DNA of 27,151 nucleotides from Novosphingobium sp. UBA6722 (GCA_002454125.1 DKII01000073.1:2271-29421); one strand, 5' to 3'. Shown: positions 1 through 7,761, counted from the first letter of the stretch. The notes: generated by a model from the letters alone, not told the origin. A program made the numbers and translations.

Positions 1-1
1 C

Positions 2-280
2 GCGGCCCAGCCGGTGTGGAAGCGCCTGGCGCTGCCCTGGTTCATCACTGCCTTCCTGGCTACGGTCGTGCTCAACAGCGTGGTGACCGTGCCGCAGGTG
101 ATCAGCCACTATGCGCTGATCGCCTCCAAGGGCCTGCTGCTGCTTGCCGTGACCGCCACCGCGATGCGCAGCCGAATGGATCTGCTGCTCGAAATGGGCT
201 GGCGCGCGACGATCCCGGTGATCACCGCCACCCTGGCCAGCTTCGCCACTGCCCTGGGTTTTGCGGTGCTGTTGCTCTAG
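2..280 (+). CDS. YeiH/UPF0324-family putative anion exporter, C-terminal part
   Basis: This is the 3' end of a membrane protein whose reading frame is open to the left edge, so the true start lies outside the window; a GTG at 14 is only an internal codon. The visible 92 residues hold three hydrophobic segments and the pattern typical of the C-terminus of YeiH (UPF0324) proteins: a LPWF segment, an NS pair in the next helix, and a GWR turn before the last helix. Family members are inner-membrane proteins annotated as putative sulfate exporters, with little direct biochemistry. Its TAG stop shares a CTAG with the stop of the opposite gene. Family assignment is fairly firm; the transported ion is not. 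Confidence 0.75.
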   Translation, partial: AAQPVWKRLALPWFITAFLATVVLNSVVTVPQVISHYALIASKGLLLLAVTATAMRSRMDLLLEMGWRATIPVITATLASFATALGFAVLLL

Positions 281-573
281 CCCGGTTGCTCGATCACCTG
301 GATCGAGACATCGGCCAGTCCCTCGCGCAGCTTCTTCACCTCGGCATATTCGGGCGAGTTCCAGAAGGCCATGATCGCGGGCTTGTCGGGCCACTCGGAG
401 ATTACCACCGAGGCACCGGGCCAGCCCTCGCCCTCCAGCACTTCGGCGCCGGGCGCGCGGACGATGTACTTGCCCCCGAACTGGCCGATCAGCTTGGCCG
501 CCGCTGGCCCATAGCCGCTGATGAACTTCTCGCGGTCGTGGATCCGGGCAGTAACGATCATCCAGGCGGTCAT
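277..573 (-). CDS. DUF1330 domain protein
   Basis: A 98-residue protein spanning one complete DUF1330 domain, a ferredoxin-like dimeric alpha/beta-barrel fold. Seen: the opening TAWMIVTARIHD strand, a central GGKYIVR strand, and the late WNSPEYAEVKKLR segment usual in this family. The family has no agreed enzymatic role. There is no signal peptide, so it is probably cytoplasmic. Its ATG overlaps the TGA of the upstream gene (ATGA), so the two are very likely translated together. Through the upstream promoter it may belong to the TGTCCGGACA regulon. Its stop overlaps that of the convergent YeiH-type gene. Confidence 0.85.
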   Translation of the reverse strand: MTAWMIVTARIHDREKFISGYGPAAAKLIGQFGGKYIVRAPGAEVLEGEGWPGASVVISEWPDKPAIMAFWNSPEYAEVKKLREGLADVSIQVIEQPG

Positions 574-1334
574 GGCTTGGCTCCATAGCTGGCAGGCATG
601 GCAAAGGTGGCGGGATCGATCGGCTGGCCGACCACGGCCTTGTCCCAGTAGACCGTGTTCTGCCGCACCCCGTTGTAGAACAGCGTGACGCTGCGCGCTT
701 GCAGCCAGCGCGGGCTGTGGAAGAACACGAAGTCGTCATAGACCCGCTCGTGCCAGCCGCGCGGGGTGGTAAAGCCCATGTAGCGGATGTAGCGGCTCTT
801 GGCGTCGATCCCGAACAATGTGGCCTGGCCGGACGGATCGACAATCCGCACCATGTCGAGCGCGTGGCCATCGACCGTCCGGTCCGGCGCGCGCTCCAGC
901 TTGAAGCCTTGCTTCAGCGCCATGCGAATGATCCCGAAGCCGAAATTGGCGGCCCAATAGGCATCGGCCTCGGCCTTGCGCACCACGCCCTTCTCGTTCC
1001 AGGTCGTCTCGCCGTCATAGCCGACATCGAACAGCAGCTTGCCGCCCGAGCGCGCGGTGATCCGCACCTTGCCTTCCGGCCCGTGGGCCACGGTGCGGTT
1101 CGGATCGAGCACCCGCCACATCACATAGCTTTCGGCGCGGCGAACCACGCCGGGCTGATTGGGCGCATAGAACTCCGCCCGCCCTTCCAGCCGCAACGTC
1201 GCCGGGCTGAGCCAGGTCTCACCCCCGGCCACTTCTGCGGCTTCGACGATGATCATCCGCGCATCGGGCTGCGGTGTTTCAGCCGCCACAGGCATAGCTG
1301 CCAGCAAGGCGGCGGCAATCACGGTAAAGCGCAT
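570..1334 (-). CDS. secreted protein of unknown function
   Basis: I do not recognise a named family with confidence. The ATG at 1334 is chosen because it begins a clean signal peptide (MRFTVIAAALLAAMPVAA, likely cut before ETPQ); a reading that starts 21 bases earlier would mask it. The mature part of about 235 residues alternates short beta-like stretches with charged turns (for example the KVRITARSGGKLLFDVGYDG region) and suggests a LolA/LolB-like or other periplasmic beta-rich fold, which is only an impression. It overlaps the DUF1330 gene by ATGA. Its upstream region has a sigma70-like promoter with a TGTCCGGACA palindrome in the spacer, the same element found at the catabolic operons. 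Confidence 0.7.
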   Translation of the reverse strand: MRFTVIAAALLAAMPVAAETPQPDARMIIVEAAEVAGGETWLSPATLRLEGRAEFYAPNQPGVVRRAESYVMWRVLDPNRTVAHGPEGKVRITARSGGKLLFDVGYDGETTWNEKGVVRKAEADAYWAANFGFGIIRMALKQGFKLERAPDRTVDGHALDMVRIVDPSGQATLFGIDAKSRYIRYMGFTTPRGWHERVYDDFVFFHSPRWLQARSVTLFYNGVRQNTVYWDKAVVGQPIDPATFAMPASYGAKP

Positions 1335-1357
1335 GACAGGTCCTTTGGCTGCCAAGG

Positions 1358-1386
1358 ACTATGGATTTGTCCGGACATCTTTGCAA
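1358..1386 (-). promoter_or_regulatory. predicted promoter of the 1334-277 unit
   Basis: Read on the minus strand: TTGCAA (-35, 1386-1381), 17-base spacer, CATAGT (-10, 1363-1358), 23 bases before the ATG at 1334. Each hexamer matches the sigma70 consensus at 4 of 6 positions. The TGTCCGGACA palindrome lies wholly within the spacer, as expected for repression by promoter occlusion. Prediction only. Confidence 0.5.
1368..1377. promoter_or_regulatory. operator-like palindrome TGTCCGGACA, copy 1
   Basis: A perfect 10-bp inverted repeat in the 84-bp gap between the divergent starts at 1334 and 1419. It has the GT...AC half-site form common for GntR-family operators. Two identical copies occur at 13064 and 18776, which ties this locus to the GntR/UTRA regulator at 13132. 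Confidence 0.65.
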
Positions 1387-1418
1387 TGCTGGCCGTCCAG
1401 TCCCGAAGGAGCCTTGCG

Positions 1419-1883
1419 ATGATCCGAACCCTACTGCTTGCCCTTGTGCTGGCACTGCTGCCGTCCGCCGCCCTCGCGCGTGACCAGAAGGCGGAGATTG
1501 CCGCGCAGGGTGACCTGTGGAACGCGGCCTATGGTGCCGGAGACTGGGCGGCCCTGCGCAAGCTCTACACCGATGATGCCTGGCTGATGACCGACAAGGC
1601 CCCGGTCGCCAAGGGCGCCGACGCGATCATCGCCTACCTGCGCCGGTTCAAGGACCAGGGCGCCACCGTCGCCTTCCGCTTCGAGCCCGAGCACATCGCG
1701 ATCGAGGGCAAGCTGGGCGTGCTGGTCGCCAAGTACTGGATGACCGCGCAGCTTCCCGGCAAACCCGCGATCCGCACCGCCGGCCGCTCGATGCTGATCT
1801 ACAAGCGCGCGGGCAAGGGCTGGCTGTTGTGGCGCGACATGGACAACACCACGCCGGATGTGAAGCCCGACCCGGCTCCCTGA
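1419..1883 (+). CDS. secreted NTF2-like (SnoaL/DUF4440-type) protein
   Basis: A 154-residue protein with an N-terminal signal peptide (MIRTLLLALVLALLPSAALA) followed by one NTF2-like cone-fold domain: an opening helix before WNAAYGAGDW, the strand LYTDDAWLM, the GADAIIAYLRRF segment and a closing strand pair around GWLLWRDMDN. Such proteins can be isomerases, dehydratases or ligand-binding pockets; nothing here decides which. The ATG at 1419 is preferred over longer readings because a GAAGGAG ribosome-binding site lies at 1405-1411 and the signal peptide begins there. It is transcribed away from the 1334 gene and could share the operator at 1368. Confidence 0.75.
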   Translation: MIRTLLLALVLALLPSAALARDQKAEIAAQGDLWNAAYGAGDWAALRKLYTDDAWLMTDKAPVAKGADAIIAYLRRFKDQGATVAFRFEPEHIAIEGKLGVLVAKYWMTAQLPGKPAIRTAGRSMLIYKRAGKGWLLWRDMDNTTPDVKPDPAP

Positions 1884-1992
1884 CCACCCTGCCCCATGAT
1901 CCGGCTTGCGGCGCGCGCGAAGTTGCGCTTTGGCGCGCTCCATTCGCAGCCGGGTGATTCCGGTGCGCGCAAGAACTGACGTGGAGAGCTGA

Positions 1993-4125
1993 ATGACGTT
2001 TCGCATGATTGCCGCTGTCGTATCGGTATTGGCCCTGGCCGCTCCGGCCGCCGCCGATGAAGGCATGTGGCTGCCCAGCCAGATGGCCGAAGTGGCCGCC
2101 CAGATGAAGGAAGCCGGCGCGCAGGTGCCGCCCGAACAGCTGGCTGACCTGACCAAGGCGCCGATGAACGCGATCGTCTCGCTGGGCGGCTGCTCGGCCT
2201 CGTTCGTTTCGCCGCAGGGGCTGGTCGTTTCGAACCACCACTGCGTCTATGGCTCGATCCAGTACAATTCGAAGCCCGGCCAGGATTACCTGACCGACGG
2301 CTTCCTGGCCAAGGACAAGAGCGCCGAACTGCCTGCCGCGCCCGGCACCCGGATCTACGTCATTGAAGATCTCCGCAACGTAACCACCGACATGCTCAAG
2401 GGCCTGAAGCCCAAGATGACCGGGCGCCAGCGCTATGACCGGATGGATGCCAACCGCAAGGCGCTGATCGCCGCCTGCGAAAAGCAGCCCAACCGCCGCT
2501 GCGATGTGCGCAGCTATTTCGGCGGGGAGCGCTATTTCCTGCAGCAGCAGCTTGAGATCAAGGACGTCCGCCTGGTCTATGCCCCGGCCGGCGGGATCGG
2601 CAATTTCGGCGGTGAGACTGACAACTGGCAGTGGCCGCGCCACACCGGCGATTTCGGCTTTTACCGCGCCTATGTCGGCCCGGATGGCAGCTCGGCCACC
2701 TATTCGAAGGACAACGTGCCCTATCAGCCCAAGTCCTGGTTGAAGATCGCCAAGGACGGACTGAAGGACGGCGATTTCGTGATGCTGGCGGGCTTCCCCG
2801 GTAACACCAACCGCTGGCGCATGGCGAGCGAGACCAAGTCGGTCTTCGCCGATCGCTATCCGCTCAACCAGAAGCTGCTGTCGGACTATTCGGACCTGGT
2901 CAACAAGCTGACCGCGGGCAACCCGGCGGCCGAGATCAAGTATGCGAACAGCGTCAAGGGCGCGGACAACACCAAGAAGAACCTGTTGGGCCAGATGGCC
3001 GGGGCTGATGCGATCCGGCTGATCGAGGCGAAGGACGAAGAAGACAAGGCCTTCCGCGCCTGGGTTGCCGCCGATGCCAAGCGCCAGGCCACCTATGGCC
3101 CGGCGCTCGCCAAGCTCGACGCCCTCCTCGCCGCGCAGGACAAGCGCGCGGTGAACGACATCCGCATGGGCCAGCTTGGCCGCGCGCAGCTGCTGTCAGC
3201 CGCGACCACGCTCTACCGCTGGGCCAAGGAGCGCGAGAAGCCCGACGCCCTGCGCGAAACCGGCTTCCAGGACCGTGACCGCACCCCGCGCAGCGAAGGC
3301 CTGAAGCAGATCGAGCGCCGGTTTGACGCAGGCGTCGATCGCCAGATCATGGAATGGGCGCTGACCCATTACCGTGCGGTTCCGGCCGGTGAACGCAACG
3401 ATGCCATGCTGGCCAAGCTCGATACGATCGGCCTCGACAAGCTCTATGGCGAGACCAAGCTGGCCGACACCGCCACCCGCCTGGCCTGGCTCGACAAGCC
3501 GGCGGCTGAGTTCGAAGCCTCGAGCGATCCGTTCATTCAGCTGGCGGTTGCCGCCTATCCCTGGAGCCAGAAGCGGCTCGACGAGGAAAAGGACGAGGGC
3601 GGCAAGCTGAACGAGGCGCAGCGCACGGTCATGGCCGGGCGGATGGCCTTCACCCGCGAACAGGGCAAGCCGGTCTATCCCGATGCCAACTCCTCGCTCC
3701 GCATTACCTGGGGCAAGGTCACCGGCCGCAAGCAGGATGGGGTGGCCTGGAGCGCCTTCACCACCGCCGAAGGCATGGCCGCCAAGCACACCGGCAAGGG
3801 CGAGTTCGACGCGCCGGACAAGGCTGTCGAACTGGTCAAGGCCAAGGACTATGGCAGCTATACCGCGCCCGAACTCGGCACGCTGCCGGTCAATTACCTG
3901 ACCACGGTCGACATCACTGGCGGCAACTCGGGCTCAGCCACGCTCAACGCCAAGGGCGAGCTGGTTGGCCTTGCCTTTGACGGCACGCTTGACGGGGTCA
4001 TCTCGGACTGGCGCTTCAACCCGGCGATCAACCGCACCATCCATGTCGACCACCGCTACATGCTGTGGGTCATGGACAAGGTCGATGGCGCCGATAACCT
4101 GCTGAAGGAAATGGGCGTCAAGTAA
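1993..4125 (+). CDS. S46-family dipeptidyl-peptidase (DPP7-type specificity predicted)
   Basis: A 710-residue exopeptidase of the S46 serine peptidase family, which removes dipeptides from peptide N-termini in the periplasm. A signal peptide ends at about residue 21, giving the usual DEGMW mature start. The catalytic His lies in NHHC (about 83), the Asp in RHTGDF (220) and the Ser in GGNSGS (646), in the family order. Eighteen residues after the Ser, at the position that is Gly in DPP7 (hydrophobic P1) and Arg in DPP11 (acidic P1), there is Gly664, so a DPP7-like preference is inferred. GGAGAG at 1983-1988 supports the start. It looks like a stand-alone gene, convergent with the long minus-strand operon. 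Confidence 0.93.
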   Translation: MTFRMIAAVVSVLALAAPAAADEGMWLPSQMAEVAAQMKEAGAQVPPEQLADLTKAPMNAIVSLGGCSASFVSPQGLVVSNHHCVYGSIQYNSKPGQDYLTDGFLAKDKSAELPAAPGTRIYVIEDLRNVTTDMLKGLKPKMTGRQRYDRMDANRKALIAACEKQPNRRCDVRSYFGGERYFLQQQLEIKDVRLVYAPAGGIGNFGGETDNWQWPRHTGDFGFYRAYVGPDGSSATYSKDNVPYQPKSWLKIAKDGLKDGDFVMLAGFPGNTNRWRMASETKSVFADRYPLNQKLLSDYSDLVNKLTAGNPAAEIKYANSVKGADNTKKNLLGQMAGADAIRLIEAKDEEDKAFRAWVAADAKRQATYGPALAKLDALLAAQDKRAVNDIRMGQLGRAQLLSAATTLYRWAKEREKPDALRETGFQDRDRTPRSEGLKQIERRFDAGVDRQIMEWALTHYRAVPAGERNDAMLAKLDTIGLDKLYGETKLADTATRLAWLDKPAAEFEASSDPFIQLAVAAYPWSQKRLDEEKDEGGKLNEAQRTVMAGRMAFTREQGKPVYPDANSSLRITWGKVTGRKQDGVAWSAFTTAEGMAAKHTGKGEFDAPDKAVELVKAKDYGSYTAPELGTLPVNYLTTVDITGGNSGSATLNAKGELVGLAFDGTLDGVISDWRFNPAINRTIHVDHRYMLWVMDKVDGADNLLKEMGVK

Positions 4126-4135
4126 GGGCTAAAAC

Positions 4136-4163
4136 GGGGCGGTCAGTTCTTCCAGGCCGCCCC
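4136..4163 (-). terminator. intrinsic terminator of the 13099-4143 operon
   Basis: On the minus strand a 7-bp all-GC stem (GGGGCGG with CCGCCCC, 14-base loop) is followed by GTTTTAG. The stop codon of the YciI gene lies in the loop. On the plus strand no T-run follows, so it should act mainly on the minus-strand operon. Confidence 0.6.
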
Positions 4164-4451
4164 GCCCACGCTGGTGCCCGCGACGGCGGCAAAGGCCGCA
4201 ATGTGGATCTGGCTCCACAGCCCGGCCCCGGCATAGGGATCCTGATCGAGGAAGGCGCGCGCATCGTCCTCGCTGGCGGCCTCGACCACCAGCATCGAAC
4301 CGATCGTCTGCCCGCCTGCATTCTTGAGCGGACCGGCGACGAAGTAGCGATCGATATTGGCCTCGACATGGGCAAGGTGCGCGCCGATCAGCCGCGGCCG
4401 GATTTCTGCACCCTCCGGTCCATCAATCGCGTGAATGCAATAGAGCGCCAT
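4143..4451 (-). CDS. YciI-like protein
   Basis: A 102-residue protein spanning one YCII domain, a ferredoxin-like fold related to muconolactone isomerase. Seen: the strand MALYCIHAIDG, the helix with the HLAHVE motif, the GPLKNAGGQTIGSMLVVEA hairpin and the DPYAGAGLW segment near the end. Family members are usually small cytoplasmic dimers accompanying catabolic enzymes; the activity is rarely known. The ATG at 4451 overlaps the TAA of the upstream VOC gene by one base (TAATG), which fixes the start against a longer reading. It is the last gene of the long operon. Confidence 0.85.
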   Translation of the reverse strand: MALYCIHAIDGPEGAEIRPRLIGAHLAHVEANIDRYFVAGPLKNAGGQTIGSMLVVEAASEDDARAFLDQDPYAGAGLWSQIHIAAFAAVAGTSVGGAAWKN

Positions 4452-5347
4452 TATCCCACCTCCACCAGTTCGATCAGTTCGCCGGCATAGCCCAGGCAAG
4501 TGCCCGCGCGGCGGCCTTCGTAAAGCGCACCATCGCGCACGACCGGCGGTGTGATCCAGTCCACCCGGCAGGCATCCAGATCGCGCATCGCCAGTGTCAC
4601 CAGCGCATTGCCCGGCGGCAGCATCCCTGCATGACGGGCGCGTGGCCGCGCCTGCTCAGGATAATCATCCACCTCGACAATCGGCATCCGTCCGGCCTGA
4701 ACCATGGTCAGCGCCGAAATGTAGTCCGCCGGCAGCCCGAAGGCGTCGTTGATCATGGCATAGGGCAGTTCAAAGGTGTCGACCGGCTCCAGCCCCAGCC
4801 GCGCCTGGTACCAGCGGCAAGACTCCGCCCGGCTCGGCGTGCCGAGGATGACGATAAAGATCCGATCGGTGATCGATTGGGCGCGCGGCAGGTCAACGTT
4901 CGCCATGTCATTGAAGACCTGGTTCAGGTAAACCATCTCGCGCCCGGTACCGAGCACCTGCATCGGGATAAAGGCGTCCATTCCCGGCAGTTCGCGCGGT
5001 TCGCCAACGATGGTGAAGCCGCTGCCCTTGAGCCGGTCGGGCCAGCCGAACACGTCTTCGACCGTGCACTCGAACGCGCCCCAGCCGAAGGTGGTCGTGG
5101 GCTTGAATTCGGGATGGTCGGGCTGCTCGACCAGCCGGAACCAGCACGGGTTGCCGCTTTTGGGCCGCAGCACGGCATGGCGCGCGCCGGCGCTGGCCGG
5201 ACAGCCCCAGCTGGCCGCGAGGTCCTCCGGCAGCGGGCCTTCGTGAACCAGATCAAGCTTCAGCACACCCTGGTAATCGGCCAGCGCAGCGGCCAGGTCC
5301 GGCACCACCGAGAGCCCGCCCATGATCGTTCCGTGGGGAATGGCCAT
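4451..5347 (-). CDS. two-domain VOC (glyoxalase/dioxygenase superfamily) protein
   Basis: A 298-residue protein with two tandem VOC modules, about residues 5-125 and 135-295. The first opens with GTIMGGLSVVPDLAAALADYQ and the second with DRIFIVILGTPSRAESCRWYQARLGLEP, both typical VOC beta-alpha starts. Type I extradiol dioxygenases have this size, but their C-terminal His/Tyr/Asp-Pro signature is absent and the second module has no His on its first strand, so a metal site of that kind is unlikely. A lyase, isomerase or ligand-binding role is possible. The ATG at 5347 overlaps the crotonase TGA (TGATG); a GTG one codon earlier is less likely. Confidence 0.8.
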   Translation of the reverse strand: MAIPHGTIMGGLSVVPDLAAALADYQGVLKLDLVHEGPLPEDLAASWGCPASAGARHAVLRPKSGNPCWFRLVEQPDHPEFKPTTTFGWGAFECTVEDVFGWPDRLKGSGFTIVGEPRELPGMDAFIPMQVLGTGREMVYLNQVFNDMANVDLPRAQSITDRIFIVILGTPSRAESCRWYQARLGLEPVDTFELPYAMINDAFGLPADYISALTMVQAGRMPIVEVDDYPEQARPRARHAGMLPPGNALVTLAMRDLDACRVDWITPPVVRDGALYEGRRAGTCLGYAGELIELVEVG

Positions 5348-6099
5348 CACTTGAACTCCGGCTTGCGCTTAGCGACGAAGGCGCTGGTCCCTTCGAGGAA
5401 GTCCGGCCCAGTGAAGGCCTGCGCGAACACTTCCAGCGTCTCCGCATCGTCGTCGGACTGGCCATCGAGCACGCGGCGGACAAAGCGCTTCATGCCGCTG
5501 GTCGAATGAAGCGAATTGGCCGCGATCACGTCTTCGAGATGGCCGGGGCTAGCGGCGATTTCATCCACCAGCCCAATCCGCAACGCTTCATGCGCATCGA
5601 GCAGCATGCCGGTATAGAGCATCCGCTTGGCCTGCCCCGGCCCGACCAGATCGACCAGCAGCTTGGTGTCATGCAGCGGATAGACCAGCCCCAGCTTGGC
5701 CGGGGTGATCCCCAGCCGTGCGCGCGGGGTGGCGACGCGGATGTCGGCCGCCAGGGCAATACCGCAGCCGCCGCCGACACAATCGCCATCAATATAGGCG
5801 ATCACCGGCTTTTCGGCCCGCGCGAGCACGTGCTGGGCGCGATTGATCGCGGCCTGGTTGGCCGCGCGCCACTGGGCATCGTCCTTGTTGGCGAGGAGTT
5901 CGGCAATGTCCGCCCCGGCGCAGAACACGCCGGGATGGGCGGATTCGATCGTCAGCACCCGCACTGCCGGATCGGCCATGGCCTGCAACAGCAGTTCGGG
6001 AAGCTGCTCCCACATTGCCTGGTTAAAGGCGTTGCGCTTGTCCGCCCGGTCGATGAACAGCCGGGCGACATGTTCGCCAGTGGTCAGGCGCAGCGTCAT
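5347..6099 (-). CDS. crotonase-family protein lacking both hydratase glutamates
   Basis: A 250-residue protein of the enoyl-CoA hydratase/isomerase superfamily. It shows the CoA-binding and oxyanion-hole elements FCAGADI (59-65) and GGGCGIALAADIR (109-121), and the C-terminal helix ending EGTSAFVAKRKPEF. Aligned by eye with rat mitochondrial crotonase, the two catalytic glutamates are replaced by Gly113 and Pro133. The loop ITPAKLGLVY instead resembles that of E. coli methylmalonyl-CoA decarboxylase, including a Tyr (140) at the matching place. It is therefore probably not an ordinary hydratase; a decarboxylase, isomerase or hydrolase is possible. The ATG at 6099 overlaps the previous stop (ATGA), so a much longer in-frame extension is rejected. 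Confidence 0.85.
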   Translation of the reverse strand: MTLRLTTGEHVARLFIDRADKRNAFNQAMWEQLPELLLQAMADPAVRVLTIESAHPGVFCAGADIAELLANKDDAQWRAANQAAINRAQHVLARAEKPVIAYIDGDCVGGGCGIALAADIRVATPRARLGITPAKLGLVYPLHDTKLLVDLVGPGQAKRMLYTGMLLDAHEALRIGLVDEIAASPGHLEDVIAANSLHSTSGMKRFVRRVLDGQSDDDAETLEVFAQAFTGPDFLEGTSAFVAKRKPEFK

Positions 6100-6962
6100 G
6101 CCGGCACCGTCTGGGCAAAGTGATCGGCAATCGCCCTGCGCGTCGTCACCCAGACCCCGTCGTGCTGGCGGACGTGGCGGAAGAACTCCTCCAGCGCCCA
6201 GATCCGCCCCGGCCGGCCGATGATCCGCAGATGGAGCCCCAGGCTCATCATCTTGGGATTGCCTTCCAGTCCTTCGCGGTAAACCTGATCGAAGTTGCGG
6301 ATCGCATAGGCCAACCACTGCTCCGGGGTCATGGCGGGATCGGTCCACATCTTCATGTCATTGTTGTCGAGCTGGTAAGGCACGATCACCATCGGCCTCT
6401 CCGGTACCGTCTCGCGATCCCAGAACGGCACGTCGCCGCTGTAATCGTCCATGTGATAGGAGAAGCCCTCCTCGATCAGCAAGCGGCGGGTGTTGTCGGT
6501 CAGCATATAGCGCGACAGCCAGCCATAGGGCCGTACGCCGCAGGTCTGCTCAATGCTCGCCACCGCCTTACGGATGAACTCGCGCTCCTGATCCTCGTTC
6601 AGGCGGAACTGGTGGACCCAGCGCCAGCCGTGGCTGACCGGCTCGTGGCCCAGCTCGACGATGGCCTCGGCAATCTCCGGATGGTTCTCGAGCGACAGGG
6701 CGGCAACCGTCCAGCTTGCCATGATATCGAAAGCTTTCAACAGCTTGACCACGCGCGGCGCACCGGCCTTGATCCCGTAAAGGTAATTGCTCTCGTTCGC
6801 ATATTTGCGGATCGGGGCCTTGATGAAGATGCCCAACTCGTCGACCGGCTCCATCCCCTTGTCGCCGCGGGCAATCGTCTGCTCGCTGCCTTCCTCGACA
6901 TTGACCACGACCGACAGCGCCATCTTCGCGCCGCCGGGCAGGTCCATCCGTTCCTCACGCAT
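6096..6962 (-). CDS. PuuE-like polysaccharide deacetylase (CE4) superfamily hydrolase
   Basis: A 288-residue protein resembling the allantoinase/PuuE branch of the CE4 fold rather than chitin deacetylases. Seen in order: VNVEEGSE (20-27) in place of the usual DD motif, GHEPVSHGWRW (105-115) with two histidines, the GWLSRYMLTDNTRRLL stretch, YHMDDYSGDVPFW, PYQLDNNDMKMW and GLHLRIIGRPGR. Known relatives open cyclic amides or imides such as allantoin, or deacetylate sugars. It is cytoplasmic, with no signal peptide. Beside an amidase gene it plausibly hydrolyses a C-N bond of the pathway substrate. The ATG at 6962 overlaps the TGA of the SDR gene (TGATG); a TTG one codon earlier is not preferred. 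Confidence 0.85.
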   Translation of the reverse strand: MREERMDLPGGAKMALSVVVNVEEGSEQTIARGDKGMEPVDELGIFIKAPIRKYANESNYLYGIKAGAPRVVKLLKAFDIMASWTVAALSLENHPEIAEAIVELGHEPVSHGWRWVHQFRLNEDQEREFIRKAVASIEQTCGVRPYGWLSRYMLTDNTRRLLIEEGFSYHMDDYSGDVPFWDRETVPERPMVIVPYQLDNNDMKMWTDPAMTPEQWLAYAIRNFDQVYREGLEGNPKMMSLGLHLRIIGRPGRIWALEEFFRHVRQHDGVWVTTRRAIADHFAQTVPA

Positions 6963-7759
6963 CAATGCATCTCCTCGCCGCCCGAGACGTTGAGCGCCTC
7001 GCCGGTGACGTAAAAGGCGTCGTCGCTGGCGAGCCAGGCGCAGGCGGCGGCCGTATCGCTGGGCAGCCCCGGGCGGCCCATCGGGTTCTTGGCGGCCATG
7101 TTCTTGAGATAGGCCTCGACCGTGTCGAACCCGAGCAGCTTGGAGAAATACTCGTTCTGCTGCGCGCCAAGGCCGGTGGTGACATGGTTCGGGCAGACCG
7201 CGTTGACGGTGATCCCATGCGCACCCAGCTCCACGGCCGTCGCGCGGGTCAGGCCGACCATGCCGTGCTTGGAGCTGACATAGGCCGGCAGGTGCGGGAA
7301 GCCGGTCTTGGCCGCCTGGCTGGCGATGTTGATGATCCGCCCGCCCTTACCAGCGGCGATCATCGCCTTGGCCGCCGCCTGGGTGCAATAGAACGCGCCT
7401 GAGAGGTTGACCGCGATCACGGTGGCCCAGTCCTTCGGGTCAACCTCCAGCATCGGCTTCATCATGAACCCGATCCCGGCATTGTTGACGAAAACATCGA
7501 CCGAACCCAGCGCCGCGACCGCCTGATCAACCAGCGCCTGGCACTGGGCCGGATCGGACACGTCGCAGGCAATCGTCGCGACCTTCACCCCGCGGGCGCG
7601 CAGGTCTTCGGCAACGCCTTCGGCCTCGGCATCGATCCGCACGTCCGAGACGACGCAGTTCGCGCCTTCATCGGCAAAGCGGCGCAGGATGCCCTGGCCA
7701 AGGCCCTTTTCCTTGCCCGAGCCGGTGACGACGATGGTCTTGCCCGCGAACCGGCCCAT
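6962..7759 (-). CDS. SDR-family NAD(P)-dependent oxidoreductase
   Basis: A 265-residue classical short-chain dehydrogenase/reductase. The nucleotide-binding turn is TGSGKEKGLG (12-21), two residues longer than the common TGxxxGxG. Asp39 at the end of the second strand favours NAD+ over NADP+. NNAG is at 92-95, and the catalytic Ser147, Tyr160 and Lys164 (YVSSK) are all present. The C-terminal TGEALNVSGGEEMH is the usual end. It probably oxidises a hydroxyacyl intermediate or reduces a ketone within the island's pathway. It starts two bases after the stop of the HapK-like gene and overlaps the CE4 gene. Confidence 0.93.
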   Translation of the reverse strand: MGRFAGKTIVVTGSGKEKGLGQGILRRFADEGANCVVSDVRIDAEAEGVAEDLRARGVKVATIACDVSDPAQCQALVDQAVAALGSVDVFVNNAGIGFMMKPMLEVDPKDWATVIAVNLSGAFYCTQAAAKAMIAAGKGGRIINIASQAAKTGFPHLPAYVSSKHGMVGLTRATAVELGAHGITVNAVCPNHVTTGLGAQQNEYFSKLLGFDTVEAYLKNMAAKNPMGRPGLPSDTAAACAWLASDDAFYVTGEALNVSGGEEMH

Positions 7760-7761
7760 TT

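Noticed and set aside
699..1418. Long N-terminal extension of the NTF2-like protein
   Set aside because: It is antisense to the secreted protein at 570-1334, and the signal peptide and ribosome-binding site fix the start at 1419.
1914..1938. GCGCGC-rich inverted stretch between the NTF2-like and peptidase genes
   Set aside because: The arms are imperfect, mostly simple GC alternation, with no T-run on either strand; not a convincing terminator or operator.
5193..5202. TGGCCGGACA, one mismatch from the operator palindrome
   Set aside because: It is inside the VOC coding sequence away from any start and breaks the dyad; probably chance.
4451..5347. VOC protein as a type I extradiol ring-cleavage dioxygenase
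   Set aside because: Size and two-module layout fit, but the C-terminal His/Tyr/Asp-Pro signature and the first-strand His of the second module are missing.
6100..6348. Upstream in-frame extension of the crotonase gene
   Set aside because: The extra 83 residues overlap the CE4 gene and look like shadow translation. The ATG at 6099 gives the normal crotonase N-terminus and an ATGA overlap.
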